From Ceratopteris richardii (taxonomy: Eukaryota > Streptophyta > Polypodiopsida > Polypodiales > Pteridaceae): 64,000 nt of DNA. Position numbers and translations under genes: made by a program. The notes below the pieces were generated by a model. It searched no databases, was not told the DNA's origin, and saw only the letters and a list, made by a program, of their open reading frames with translations. Location: positions 16,006,477-16,070,476 of the forward strand of contig CM035444.1 of NCBI GenBank assembly GCA_020310875.1. The letters run 5' to 3'. Positions 1 to 10,663 of the stretch are shown one piece after another. How positions within the stretch are numbered: the first letter of the stretch is position 1; each line of letters opens with the position of its first letter.

Positions 1-141
1 ACAAAGCATCGAAAAGACAATGGATTATGCTTTTATTGTGGAGATCATGATCATATGGTATTCAAATGCCCAAAGAAGAAGAAACAAGTTAGGATTATAA
101 CTTCCACAATCACCATCCCACACCAAAAGGATCATTATTAG
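1..141 (+). pseudogene. Ty3/gypsy gag fragment with CCHC zinc knuckle
   Basis: The window opens inside a reading frame that ends at TAG 139-141. It contains a perfect C-X2-C-X4-H-X4-C knuckle (CFYCGDHDHMVFKC) followed by a lysine-rich stretch, the nucleocapsid signature of retrotransposon Gag. In an intact gypsy element, protease, RT, RNase H and integrase would follow. Here only about 220 bp separate it from a purine tract and LTR-like DNA, so pol is deleted. The superfamily call rests on this context and on weak similarity of the next 200 bp to a gypsy Pol C-terminus. The Gag call is firm; gypsy is moderate. Confidence 0.6.
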
Positions 142-1007
142 AGTCAAAAGAGGAATATCCCATCACGAGAATCATTCGGTTGATTCTACACTTAGATATA
201 CTACAAACTCTTTCTTGTTTCATCATGGATATCCATCATTATTGTGTTCTAGTACCACATCTAGATCCAGAACTCTACAAGGACCAATAGCTATGAAGAT
301 TCAAGTCCTAAATGATATCACAATAAAACAACCCCTCCTTGTGGAACTCGTCGCTTCAGGGGGGGAGGTGATGCAAAGAAAACCATCATGAACCTTAGAT
401 TCCATGTGAATTTCTATATCTCATGTTTTGTCTATAATTTGGAGAAACTAATGCTTCCATCGCATCCAAAACATGCCAAAATTCTAAGACGGACTGTCTA
501 CTTGCTTGATTCTGATAACTAGAAGTCCTATTTCGGATTGCTAACATCATCAATTCGTAATCTCCCTCAAACATCGCCCTTGAACATCTATATAAGGAGG
601 GTCTGGCCATATACATCCTCAGTCTTGCCAATGCCAATCTTGGGAGCTCGAGGAGTTGTGATCACCAAGTACTTTCCAAGTTCTCGTTCCAGTTCTTGTC
701 GTGTTCCTTGTTGTAGTCATGATTAGTCTAGTTCTTGGACATCTAGTCTTGTCCTCTTGTAATCTCGTAGTATGAGATCTTGTCAAGTTATTTATTGTAT
801 CTAGTCTATCTCCCTCGACGGATTTCTTGTAATTCAGAAATCAGGTTCCATACCTATGGTCTCGCGTCGTGGGATCTCTTGTATTCCATCTAGTCGAGTT
901 ATCCATACCTATTCATCTCGGATTGTGGGATTTCTTGTAATAGTTCAATATTTTTGTATTATTTCCCTTGTGTGGGTGACCTTGTAATCAAAAGTATAGC
1001 TCCAAAA
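142..1007 (+). mobile_element. Remnant 3' end and LTR of the left-edge retrotransposon
   Basis: After the Gag fragment, a short degenerate stretch resembles a Pol C-terminal tail. A purine tract (AGGGGGGGAGG, about 358-368) follows and looks like the polypurine tract that primes plus-strand synthesis. LTR-like DNA starts with TG at 369. A TATATAA box lies near 590. No open frame of note is present. The right limit near 1007 is set only by the next repeat. No second LTR is in the window to confirm the boundaries. Confidence 0.4.
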
Positions 1008-1313
1008 TGTTGTCTAGTCCATTTTGAGGGCACAATCTAGTGCTCGCGTGATAGTTATAGGCATGCACATTATTTTTATGACTTTTGGTCATTGGCCATG
1101 TGTGAATATGCCCAACTAACCCAAAAGTTACTTATCAATAAGACTTGGTCCCAAAATTCTCATAATTTGAATGGGACTTCTTCAACTTCACCTTCTCCAT
1201 CTTCTTCTCCAAACTTTTGTGCACGTTTCTCTCTACCTTCTCTCTCTCTCTCACTTCCTTGGTGTTTGGAGCAATCGAGCATATCACCACGGAAGTCTTT
1301 GCAGTCTCTTTCA
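1008..1313 (+). repeat. LTR of the Copia-1 family, plus orientation
   Basis: This stretch is the reverse complement of the LTRs at 5081-5470 and 10664-11055. It shares the TTTATGACTTTTGG block, the CTTCTTCAACTTCA block and the end CTCTTTCA. It begins TGTTG and ends CA. About 80 bp at the start differs from or is missing relative to the other copies. No primer site follows it and no clean 5-bp flanking repeat was found, so it is a solo or truncated LTR. Confidence 0.6.
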
Positions 1314-2163
1314 AACCTAGTAACATTAGCATGACTAAGGATAGAATAAACATTCCACTGCTTGCAAAAGGCACTCCTCATTTGGAGTAAGGATCTGGCA
1401 TTAATCTTTCTTAAAGATGGCTTAGTAACCATTTGATAAGAAAGTAGAATGGGCAACAAATTATTCTTCATTTATGGTAAATATAGAACTTTAGAAAAAG
1501 CGAAATCTTCTCATCCTTTGGATTTTAGGTTTACTTCTCCAATGCTTACAACATCCAGATCATGACCATATCCTCGGTAGAGTAAGGGAAGAAAATACCT
1601 GCTTGCAACATGTCATAGGCTTAGTAGCACCTGAATAAAAAATCCAAGGATTTTTTGAGATTGTAGTTAATGTTGCTTGATCAAAAGCTATTTCTTCGAT
1701 ACAGACAGGTGCATATGATTCTTCATTTGAAGACTTAGGTTTTGAACCTTCTTCAATGTTATTACTTGACGATCTTTTCTTCTCATTAAAATTCCTCTTT
1801 CTGCATTTGGCTATAAAATGACTTGGTTCTTGCAATAATGGTGTATATCTTTCTTTGAGATGGACGTAGTGGAAGTAGACTTCTCTTTAGGAGTGGTAGA
1901 AGTATTGGTACTAGATGTGGTAGAAGAAGTAGATTAAGACTTTGAGTAGAAGACTTTCTTTCTTGTTCTTCTGATTCTTCTTCTCCTTCTTTGTTATCTC
2001 CTTATTCTTCTTTCTTTGGGATGATGACACTATGGCTTCGTTATTCTCTTCCATGCTCATTTGTTTGTCTTCATAGGAACTGCAACTCTTAAATGATATT
2101 TCTCTATCTCTTGTAGAGAGAGAAAGAGAAGTAACAAATGAACGATAGCTAGATGGAAGGAAA
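1314..2163 (-). pseudogene. Copia-3 gag C-terminus and protease remnant
   Basis: Read on the minus strand, this is the same family as Copia-2. It carries the Gag segment around INFLPSSYRSFVTSLSLS (about 2110-2190), a lysine-rich linker, then the protease region around NPWIFYSGATK, where the catalytic DSGA has become YSGA (about 1620-1660). Frameshifts and stops continue to about 1330. It is the left arm of Copia-3. The missing upstream part of Gag lies at 16647-16669 and 33293-33449, separated by hAT-A and Copia-2. The frame is dead. Confidence 0.75.
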
Positions 2164-2171
2164 TTTATGAG
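2164..2171. repeat. Left target-site duplication of hAT-A
   Basis: TTTATGAG here is repeated exactly at 16639-16646. Eight base pairs is the normal hAT duplication length. Joining the flanks restores Copia-3 Gag in the order found in Copia-2. Confidence 0.85.
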
Positions 2172-2669
2172 CATAGTTCGTAAGGTACGATCCGTACGAT
2201 TAGTACCGTACATATTAGTACAGTACTACGTATGTATCCTAAGATTTGAGGCTTCCCGTACGGTATTCGTACCTTCATAAGGTACGAGTTTTTTTTGGCT
2301 AAAAATTATATATTTCGTCTCTAACATGATAAAAATCATGTTTATGAGTAAAATGCATCAAAATAAAGGTTAAAAACTTTATTTAGCTATATTTAATCAT
2401 GTGGGATATCACGGTCATATTGGGGAATTGGATGTATCATCATTCATGTATGATGTAACTTGTAAGTTTTACTTTTTAAAATCATTTAAAACAAAAACCA
2501 TGCTATCAAATTTCATTTATTACATGTCAAATTTAAATAAGCTTTAAATGCTAATCAAGAGTCAAGAATCACAAATTAAACTGTTATATCATACATCATG
2601 ATTCAAGTTTCATACATGACTCATCAATGATCAATCATCATAGTACATACATGATACCAAAATCCAACT

Positions 2670-3098
2670 TCAAGCATCAATATCACTATCATCATGATGA
2701 TCATCAAGAGAATCAGATGTTATCATCTCATAAGTAGATGATGGTGGAGTGGGAGGATCATTGACAAGATTTCCCTCATCATCAAACCGAGGGGATAGAG
2801 GCATCGATGATAATGTCCTCCTCCCCTTTCTCCTTGTATATATACTAGCTGGTGCTCGACTAGTGCTAGCTCCATCCCCATGTGAAGTGGTCGATGCACG
2901 CCGAATAATCAACCCCTTCCCACGACCATGGACTCCTCTGACACTTCCTTTGCTGCAACGGCTTCTTGTTTGCCTCACATCTATAGAGCAAAGCTCTCTA
3001 TATAGTTTGGCAAAAAGAAGCTCCTCATCATCTTTAGGCATATCATATGATGGAAGAGGAGTGTCTCTCATGGAAGGCCAAAACCTGTCCACATTCAC
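2670..3098 (-). pseudogene. hAT-A transposase, C-terminal tail exon
   Basis: This 142-codon open stretch forms the end of the transposase. It starts NVDRFWPSMRDTPLPSY, passes through a basic RGVHGRGKG segment and ends in an acidic DDHHDDSDIDA tail. hAT-B and hAT-D end in the same way, with a basic linker and an acidic aspartate-rich tail, which supports the assignment. The exon would follow the dimerisation exon at 3306-3605. The first codon shown is internal, so the real left splice site is uncertain. Confidence 0.65.
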
Positions 3099-3305
3099 CT
3101 AAACAAAAAAGAAAATCAAACCATGAATTAGAATTTAGCACATATCATGGAAAACTACATACATGAATCATGCTACAACTTACAACATTGAAATCTGAAA
3201 TTTATGCAAATTTACTTGCTTGTTTAAGAATCTCCATGTTAGGGATATTTTGCAACATCTTTAGATTGGTGCGACAATATAGTAATTTTTCCATTTATTG
3301 AGGAC

Positions 3306-3605
3306 TCAGCTCACCTTTATATGGATGAGAGCAAAAGCACTCCAATTCCTCTTACATGCACTCGATGAGCAATCTTGAGATAACACCTTGAGAGCGTATG
3401 TGCATAAAGTAGTGAATGAAAAACCAAAATTTTGCCACCAAAAGAGTGGTTTTACCATTGACTCTCTATCCCAACATGTAGGGGAAAGAAAAGCAGGATT
3501 TCCCCTCTTATCCATATAGCAATTTATTTGCTCCAACATGTCATTATGTAGATGTATGGGAACTACTGGTGACATATATTGAAGCCGATCTGATAATAGC
3601 TCCAC
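3306..3605 (-). pseudogene. hAT-A dimerisation exon, copy 1
   Basis: The minus-strand translation holds GNPAFLSPTCWDRESMVKP, WWQNFGFSFTTL and then LSQDCSSSACKRNWSAF. The last block is the hAT C-terminal dimerisation motif, matching LSQDCSVSPCERNWSTW in hAT-B. It is open for 99 codons, but it belongs to a broken gene. Confidence 0.7.
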
Positions 3606-3724
3606 ATCATCATATTATTGCGGGCTTTTGAATGCTTGATGCAATAAACCCGTAAACATCTTTAATTGGTGCAACATCTTTAGATTGGTGCGACAATATA
3701 TTAATTTTTCCATTTATTGAGGAC

Positions 3725-4085
3725 TCAGCTCACCTTTGTATGGATCAGAGCAAAAGCACTTCAATTCTTCTTACATGCACTCGATGAGCAATCTTGAGAT
3801 AACACCTTGAGAGCGTATGTGCATAAAGTAGTGAATGAAAAACCAAAATTTTGCCACCAAAAAAGTGGTTTTACGATCGACTCTGTATCTCAACATGTAG
3901 GGGAAAGAAAAGCGGGATTTCCCCTCTCATCCATATAGCAATTTATTTGCTCCAACATGTCATTATGTAGATGTATGGGAACTATTGGTGATATATATTG
4001 AAGCCGATCTGATAAAAGCTCCACATCATCATATAATTGCGGGCTTTTGAATGTTGGATGCAATAAACCCGCAAACGATAGGTCG
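3725..4085 (-). pseudogene. hAT-A dimerisation exon, copy 2
   Basis: This is the second copy of the 3306-3605 exon from the 419-bp tandem duplication. It carries base changes and a stop (for example in the MLEQ-region upstream of GNPAF), so no long frame survives. Confidence 0.6.
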
Positions 4086-4246
4086 ATGCATCCATGTCCA
4101 TCTTCTCATTGTTACCTAATTATAAAAAAAGAAAGAGAAGTTAAATTTTAAAAATAAGAATGAGATAAAAATTAAAATAAACATATTATATATATATTCA
4201 TTGCATCATGATTTATAGCACATCATACATGCATGCATGATGCATG

Positions 4247-4460
4247 TGAAAGAGGCCGCGGAGAGCTACGTCATGGTGTGCTCGATTGCTCCAAATGCAA
4301 AGGGAGTGGGCTGTTGTGTGAGGAGAGAGGAAGTAAAAAGAGCAACCTGCATAGAAATTTGGAGAAGAAGATGGAGAAGCTGAAGTTGAAGAAGTCCCAA
4401 TCAAGTTATGAGAGATTTGGGACCAAGTCTTATTGATAAGTGACTTTTAAGTCATTTGGG
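4247..4460 (-). repeat. Truncated copy of the Copia-1 LTR
   Basis: It begins TGAAAGAGGCCGCGG exactly as the LTR at 5081 and stops after GTCATTTGGG, where it joins hAT-A exon sequence. There is no second LTR border, so it is a piece carried along by the segmental duplication and not an independent insertion. Confidence 0.8.
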
Positions 4461-4859
4461 AGCGTATGTGCATAAAGTAGTGAATGAAAAACCAAAATTT
4501 TGCCACCAAAAAAGTGGTTTTACCATTGACTCTCTATCCCAACATGTAGGGGAAAGAAAAGCGGGATTTCCCCCCTCATCCATATAGCAATTTATGCACA
4601 CCTTGAGAGCGTATGTGCATAAAGTAGTGAATGAAAAACCAAAATTTTGCCGCCAAAAAAGTGGTTTTACCATTGACTCTGTATCCCAACCTGTAGGGGA
4701 AAGAAAAGCGGGATTTCCCCTCTCATCCATATAGCAATTTATTTGCTCCAACATGTCATTATGTAGATGTATGGGAACTACTGGTGACATATATTGAAGC
4801 CGATCTGATAATAGCTCCACATCATCATATAATTGCGGGTTTTTGAATGCTGGATGCAA
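4452..4859 (-). pseudogene. hAT-A dimerisation exon, copies 3 and 4 fused
   Basis: One 135-codon minus-strand frame runs HPAFKNPQLYDDVELLSDR, then GNPAFLSPTGWDTESMVKP, then repeats INCYMDEGGNPAFLSPTCW. The repeat inside one frame is the fusion point of two duplicated exon copies. It is open but chimeric, without the CERNW-type block in its usual place, so it is not a normal protein segment. Confidence 0.6.
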
Positions 4860-4978
4860 TAAACCCGCAAACGATAAGTCGATGCATCCATGTCCATCTT
4901 CTCATTGTTACCTAATTATAAAAAAAGAAAGAGAAGTTAAATTTTAAAAATAAGAATGAGATAAAAATTAAAATAAAC

Positions 4979-4983
<5 letters not shown>

Positions 4984-5028
<45 letters not shown>
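4984..5028. repeat. AT microsatellite
   Basis: An uninterrupted AT dinucleotide run of about 45 bp, present as only about 10 bp in the duplicate at 4188-4197. The difference shows expansion after the segmental duplication. Confidence 0.9.
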
Positions 5029-5030
<2 letters not shown>

Positions 5031-5080
5031 TTGCATCATGATTTATAGCACATCATACATGCATGCATGCATGATGCATG

Positions 5081-5470
5081 TGAAAGAGGCCGCGGAGAGC
5101 TACGTCATGGTGTGCTCGATTGCTCCAAATGCAAAGGGAATGAGCTGTTGTGTGAGGAGAGAGGAAGTAAAAAGAGAAACCTGCATAGAAATTTGGAGAA
5201 GAAGATGGAGAAGCTGAAGTTGAAGAAGTCCCAATCAAGTTATGAGAGATTTGGGACAAATCTTATTGATAAGTGACTTTTAGGTCATTTGGGCATGTTC
5301 ACACATGGCCAATGACCAAAAGTCATAAAAATAATGTAAATGCTTATTACTTCCCAATTTGGGGTCCAAAAAATATAACAAAAATATGTCTGGAAAGCTC
5401 TCGAAGAGAGCTTTCACATGAAAGGGTCAAAATATACAAAAGGAGAGTTCTTAGGGCCTTTATCCCAACA
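5081..5470 (-). repeat. 3' LTR of Copia-1
   Basis: 390 bp, TGTTGGGATAAAGG to CTTTCA on the minus strand. It contains the 18-bp palindrome AAAGCTCTCTTCGAGAGCTTT-like arms near 5394-5415. It differs from the 5' LTR by scattered substitutions, so the insertion is not recent. Confidence 0.9.
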
Positions 5471-5480
5471 ACCTCCCACT
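5471..5480 (-). other. Polypurine tract of Copia-1
   Basis: AGTGGGAGGT on the minus strand lies directly before the 3' LTR start. Position and purine content fit the plus-strand primer. Confidence 0.75.
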
Positions 5481-5506
5481 TAAAGGACCAAGGAGGCTCC
5501 TTTACG

Positions 5507-8500
5507 CTAAGTAACTCCTACCATCTGTATACATAGCTGATGTTGTGCCTTGAGTAGGCACTTCGTGAGAGCATCTGCAGGATTCTGTGAAGTATTGACC
5601 TTGATCAAAGTGATCAGGCCATCCTCTAACACCTCTCTGATGAAGTGATATCTCACATCAATATGCTTTGTGCGAGCATGAAACATGGCATTCTTTGCTA
5701 AACATATGGCACTCTGGCTATCTCATCCAAGAATATGTGCCTTTTCAAGCATCCTAACTCACTGCACAAGCGGGCTAACCAAATGGCTTCTTTGGAAGCC
5801 TCTGTGGCTGAAATATATTCAGCCTCTGTAGTAGATAGTGCAACTATCCTCTGAAGTCTAGAGCACCATGAAATAGCTCCACCTGCAAGGGTGTATACAT
5901 AGCTACTTGTGGACTTGCGTGTGTCCACATCACCTTCCATGTCTGAATCACAAAATCCTTTTAACTCCAATGGACCCTTCCATAACATAGGCATTTACCT
6001 TTGGCCCCTTTCAAATATCTCAAGATAGATTTGACTGCCTCCCAATGAGCTCTACCAGGATTAGCCATGAACCTGCTAACAACTCCCACTGCATGAGCAA
6101 TGTCTGGACGAGTGGCAACCATAGCATACATGAGTGAACGACAAGCTGATGCATATGTAACACTCTTTATGTAATTGGCTGCATCATCATCTTTGGGACG
6201 GTCATCCTTGGAAAGCTTGACATGTGGCTGCAATGGCACTCCAAGAGGCTTAGCATCAGCCACATTAAATCTGTCCAGCACTTTTTCAATGTACTTTTCT
6301 TGGGATAAATGCAAAGTATGCTGCTGCCTATCCCTTTTTATTCGCATACCAAGAATATGCTCAGCTTCCCCAAGGTCTTTCATTGAGAATGCAGAGTTCA
6401 GCAGCTGTTTTAGAGCATTCAGAGCAGCTGTTTTAGAGCATTCAGAGTGCTCTTTTTCTTCCCAGCCAGCAACATATCATCTACATACAGTACAAGAATG
6501 ATTGGGCTTCCATCTTCATCCTTTTTAGTGTACAAACATTGGTCTGCATGGCTTCTTTTGAACCCATGTTTGAGCATAAATGCATCAAACTTCCTATACC
6601 ATTGTTTGGGGGCCTGTTTCAGCCCATATAAGCTCCTTTTCAGCCTGCATACCAGATCCTCTTTTCCAGGAATGGCATATCCTTCTGGCTGTTTCATGTA
6701 CAGCTCTTCATCTAAATCACCATGCAAAAAGGCTGTTTTAACATCCATTTGGAATAACTCCAAATTCAAGGCAGCCGCGAGAGCAAACAACACAAGTAAT
6801 GTGGTCATTTTAACCACGGGAGAGAACACCTCTTGGAAATCAATGCCCTCTTTTTGGGCATATACCTTTGCAACCAGCCTTGCTTTATACTTGGGTTTGC
6901 CATCAACAATTTTGATTTTGTACACCCACTTGTTGGGAATGGCCTTCCTTCCTTTGGGCAACTCAACCAAATCCCAAGTATCATTTGCATGAAAGGTCTT
7001 TATCTCTTCGTGCATGGCTAACTCCTGCTCACATAGCTTTGCCTCTTTATAAGTAAGAGGCTCACCTTCATTTGATAACATAATGTAATGTATAGAGGGG
7101 TCATATCTATTCACTTGCCTCCTAGGACGTGTAGATCTTCTTACCCAATGATCCACATTATTCGGCAATGGATCTACATCAGGAGGTGCATCAACTTCTT
7201 CATTGTTAATGGGCTGCTGTACATCATTTCCAGCCCTTTTTTCAGCATGAATAGGTGGCTGCATATGCCCATGAGGAGCGTCATTTTGCTGTCCAGTATC
7301 ATCTGGCTCAATAACCACGGGCTCATTGTCATTTCTAACCATATGTGGTGCATCCCGAGGGTTCATATCAGATTTAACTGGTGGCTGTGCATGCTGAAAT
7401 TTGACTCTTTTATGACCATCTTTAGAGGCACAATTGTTCTTCAGCAGCCTTGCCTCATTAAATACAACATCTCGGCTGCGTATTACCTTCTTGAGTTGAG
7501 GTAGCCAAATCCTGTAGCCCATTTCACCTTCATCTCCATAACCTATGAAGATTCCTTTCATGGACTTTGCATCTAGCTTGCATCTCAACTCAGGCCTTAT
7601 ATGCACAAAAGCATTACATCTAAAGATGCGTAGGTGGTCATATGAAGTTGGTTTGCCATACCAAACCTCTTCTGGAATGCCACCTTTTAAGGACGTATGA
7701 GAGGATCGATTGCAAATATGAACTGCAGTTTTCAAAGCCTCTCCCCAAAATCCATGAGGGAGATTATCTTTGGACAGCATGCATCTCATCCTCTCACATA
7801 AAGTCCTATTATAACTTTCAGCCACACCGTTGGAAGAGGGGCTATATGGGACTGTTAGCTCCCTCTTAATACCAAGATTTTCACAATATCTATTGAATTC
7901 AACACTTGTAAACTCACCCCCATTATCTATATGTAAGCGTTTCAGCTTTCTACCTGTTTGGGTGGTCACAAATGCATGAAATTTTCTTAAATGCAACAAA
8001 GGCTTCATCTTTAGATTTTAACAAATATACCCAAAGCTTCTTAGCGTAGTCATCAATAAAAGAAACAAAGTAAAGAGCACCCCCCATAGATATTGTGGGC
8101 ATGCTACACATCAGAATGAACAAGATCAAGCACATTAGACTTACGAGAGACACCAGAGTAGTAGGAATTCTTTACTTGCTTACCATATTGGCATTCATTA
8201 CAAAAATCAAGTTTTGCGCCTTTAGCATCAAACTTGTCCAAATTACATAGTTTATCAAGGCCTTTTTGGCTCATGTGGCCAAACCTTTTATGTCATAATT
8301 CCATATGTGAATGGATTTCAGCCAAAGTAATAAACTTGCCGAGCAAGGCTTTACCATGCAAGCAATAAAGAGTTCCTTTCTTTGTACCTTTAACAATCAG
8401 CCTAGAGCCTTTGATAAGCTTCCATGACCCCTTCTCAAAGAGGGTACTATATCCATGCATATCCATTTGCCCAACAGACAAAAAGCTTTTCTTGATGCTT

Positions 8501-8841
8501 GGTACATACCTTACATCGTGCAAAACAAGCTCATTAGTACCATCCACTATGAGATGCACTATGCCAATACCTTCAATAGAACAAGCATGATTATTTCCAA
8601 GGTATACATGTCCATGGCTGCTTGCATGAAAGGTAGTAAAACACTCCTTAATAGGAGTAACATGAAACGATGCACTTGAATCCATAGTCCATGTTTGTGA
8701 CAAAGCATCATTCACAGTAAGCAAGACATCAATCAAATCCTTCTTTGTGATCTGCATATCTTGTGCATGAATATTAATAGAAGCATCAATAGTTTCGACA
8801 TGATCTGCTACCATAATAGCACAAAGTATATCTTCTGCATC
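5507..8841 (-). pseudogene. Copia-1 pol: protease, integrase, RT and RNase H, broken
   Basis: On the minus strand the order is protease (DSSASFH in place of DSGA, about 8690), GAG-pre-integrase with HKRFGHMSQKGLDKL, integrase core with VDLIDN-region and SPSSNGVAES (about 7830-7960), RT with FQMDVKTAFLHGDL (about 6700) and LYVDDMLLAG (about 6480), and RNase H with STTEAEYISA (about 5830). The first frame ends in a TGA where Trp is expected (near 8293). Frameshifts lie near 8150, 7990, 6420, 5970 and 5720. The one near 6420 is a 23-bp tandem duplication. The last sense codons run to TAG 5507-5509. Catalytic RT residues are intact but the polyprotein is not. Confidence 0.88.
6400..6446. repeat. 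23-bp tandem duplication in Copia-1 RT
   Basis: AGCAGCTGTTTTAGAGCATT plus three bases is present twice in direct succession. Twenty-three is not a multiple of three, so it shifts the frame between LNALKQLL and the downstream MKDLGEAEHI block. Confidence 0.85.
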
Positions 8842-9711
8842 TTATGGCTCGTCAATGACGACACTAGAGACCACATTGGCCTTCTCTTTGTCCTTGTCCT
8901 TTGAGTTGTCATGTGCTTCATTCTTGGTGTCCTTTTTCTTCATGTCACGTGTATTCTTCTTTCTTTCTAGTTCAGCTTTGTGGTATCTGCAATCAAGCTT
9001 CTTGTGACCTTTTCTACCACATTGGTAACAAGTCACTTCAGCCTCTCCTCTGCTTTTGCTTCTTATCCTCTGTGCATTTCCACTTTTCTTTTCTGTTCTT
9101 CTTCTAGTCACATTGGCCGAAGCACTTCCCTCTCCACTAGCTTTCCTCCTGATTTCCTCATTCAAAATAGAACCCCTTACACCATCAAAGGTAAGATTGG
9201 GGCTATTCGAAAGTGAAACAACCAATGTTTCCCATGAATCAGATAAGGTCATCAACAAGAAGATGGCCTTAAGCTTATCATCAAATGGAGGTAATCCGGA
9301 GTCCTGCAATTGTGAAAGAGTACCTGTAAAAGAAGATAAGTGCCCAGCCACACTTTTTGACTCATCAAGCTGCATACACACCAGCTTATGCATAAGATGC
9401 ACTTGATTTACAGGGGCGGTATTTTCATAAGTGGCTTTCAACTTCTCCCATACCTCAAAAGCAATTGTAAAGCCTTTCGAATCCACTAAGATTTCATATG
9501 ATACAACCATCTTGATGTAAGTGATGGCCCTCTTGTTTAAGATCATCCATGCTGCATCTGTCATATCTTCAAGTTTGACTTCCTCAAGAGCCCCTTCACA
9601 ATCTTTAAGAAAGAGGATGCCCAACATTCTCTCTTTCCACAAATCAAAACCTCTACCTTCAAATCTCTTGATCTCAAACAAGCTTTTGACATCAAAGGAG
9701 GTAGAGGCCAT
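8842..9711 (-). CDS. Copia-1 Gag, intact 289-codon frame
   Basis: Gag forms the particle that packages the element RNA. The frame starts at ATG 9711 (MASTSFDVKSLFEIKRFEG) and holds the usual Copia Gag core: LWKERMLGIL near residue 25, the AFEVWEKLKATYE block near residue 85. A C-X2-C-X4-H-X4-C knuckle (CYQCGRKGHKKLDC) lies near residue 228. It stops at TAA 8842-8844, after which pol resumes in the same frame, so the stop truncates what was one polyprotein. The start is supported by similarity of the N-terminus to other Copia Gags and by the duplication just upstream. Confidence 0.85.
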   Translation of the reverse strand: MASTSFDVKSLFEIKRFEGRGFDLWKERMLGILFLKDCEGALEEVKLEDMTDAAWMILNKRAITYIKMVVSYEILVDSKGFTIAFEVWEKLKATYENTAPVNQVHLMHKLVCMQLDESKSVAGHLSSFTGTLSQLQDSGLPPFDDKLKAIFLLMTLSDSWETLVVSLSNSPNLTFDGVRGSILNEEIRRKASGEGSASANVTRRRTEKKSGNAQRIRSKSRGEAEVTCYQCGRKGHKKLDCRYHKAELERKKNTRDMKKKDTKNEAHDNSKDKDKEKANVVSSVVIDEP

Positions 9712-10112
9712 GTTTGCACACTAAGAGCTTCAAATTTTCACAAAAAAAGGTAAAATTCATCTGTTGTCTTGTGCGCAATTACTTTATGAGACTAAAGTTG
9801 AGAAATTAAGCCCAAAAACTGTTCAAAACTTGCAAAAATCAATTTCTGAAATTTTCTGCGGTAAATTTCAGGAAATTTCAAAACCTCTACCTTCAAATCT
9901 CTTGATCTCAAACAAGCTTTTGACATCAAAGGAGGTAGAGGCCATGTTTGCACACTAAGAGCTTCAAATTTTCACAAAAAAAGGTAAAATTCATCTGTTG
10001 TCTTGTGCGCAATTACTTTATGAGACTAAAGTTGAGAAATTAAGCCCAAAAACTGTTCAAAACTTGCAAAAATCAATTTCTGAAATTTTCTGCGGTAAAT
10101 TTCAGGAAATTT
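9645..10112. repeat. 234-bp tandem duplication across the Copia-1 gag start
   Basis: 9645-9878 is repeated as 9879-10112 with near identity. Examples are CTCTACCTTCAAATCTC at 9651 and 9885, and GGAAATTTCA at 9871 and 10105. The unit contains the gag ATG, its first 22 codons and the leader. The upstream copy therefore starts a separate 25-codon frame (9945 down to 9868) identical to the Gag N-terminus until the junction. Confidence 0.9.
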
Positions 10113-10649
10113 CAGCATAAAATTTCAAGAAGGTGTAATTGCACCAAAAACAAGAAATTTGTTGTTTTTCAACGACAAAAGGCATACATAGATGTAAAAC
10201 CAAGTCAATGGGTGCTTGTTTTCACAAAAGCCCTAATTTTTGCAGCAATATGACCTGTAAAATCAGAGAAATGACCTGTTGTAATAAGTTTTCAGCAAGT
10301 ATGCACTTCCTTAATCTTTGTACATGTCCTCCCACTTGAAATGAGAGAGAATTTTTGCAACAAAGGACCTGTACATGAAAAAACCAGCAATGTGGAGGCT
10401 GAAAATGATATGTGGGGATATAAAAAGAAGAATAGAAGAGATTCTTCGCGATGAAACTCTCTAAAAAGCACAAAATTTACTTAAGCTTTGCTGCGGGCTG
10501 AAGTAATCCTCCAAAAACAACACTTTTATCGCGAAAAAAGAAGGTTTTTGTGATGAAATTCTCCCAAATGCAAGAAAACGCCTTCAACTTAACATAGGTT
10601 GAAGTAGAAAAGCACTTCGAGCAACTTTGTCGCGATGAAACATCTCAAA
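10113..10649 (-). other. Copia-1 untranslated leader
   Basis: About 540 bp lie between the primer site and the duplicated gag start region. Several GTGATGAAATTCTC / GCGATGAAACTCTC-like words recur (10440-10460, 10550-10565, 10632-10645). No coding frame is seen. The stretch would hold dimerisation and packaging signals if the element behaves like its relatives; that is inference. Confidence 0.5.
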
Positions 10650-10662
10650 GCTCTGATATCAA
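10650..10662 (-). other. Primer-binding site of Copia-1
   Basis: TTGATATCAGAGC on the minus strand, one mismatch from the plant Copia consensus TTGGTATCAGAGC that pairs with the 3' end of initiator-Met tRNA. It sits one base from the 5' LTR end. Confidence 0.85.
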
Positions 10663-10663
10663 T

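Larger units (their letters stand above)
3252..4085. repeat. Tandem duplication, period 419 bp, in hAT-A
   Basis: GCAACATCTTTAGATTGG occurs at 3252 and again at 3671, and the following roughly 400 bp match closely. The unit covers the transposase dimerisation exon, so two copies sit side by side (3306-3605 and about 3725-4030). Confidence 0.8.
3803..5293. repeat. Segmental duplication that includes part of the Copia-1 LTR
   Basis: The stretch 3803-4460 is repeated as 4599-5293, with an extra partial copy at 4461-4598. The junctions use the shared word AGCGTATGTGCATAAAG. The first copy ends in 4247-4460, which matches the first 213 bp of the Copia-1 3' LTR (5081-5293), GCATG target site included. 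The duplication therefore happened after Copia-1 inserted. Confidence 0.8.

Noticed and set aside
3306..4859. A tandem family of separate small genes sharing GNPAFLSPT
   Set aside because: Each is the same hAT-A exon copied by local duplication, with junctions visible in the DNA.
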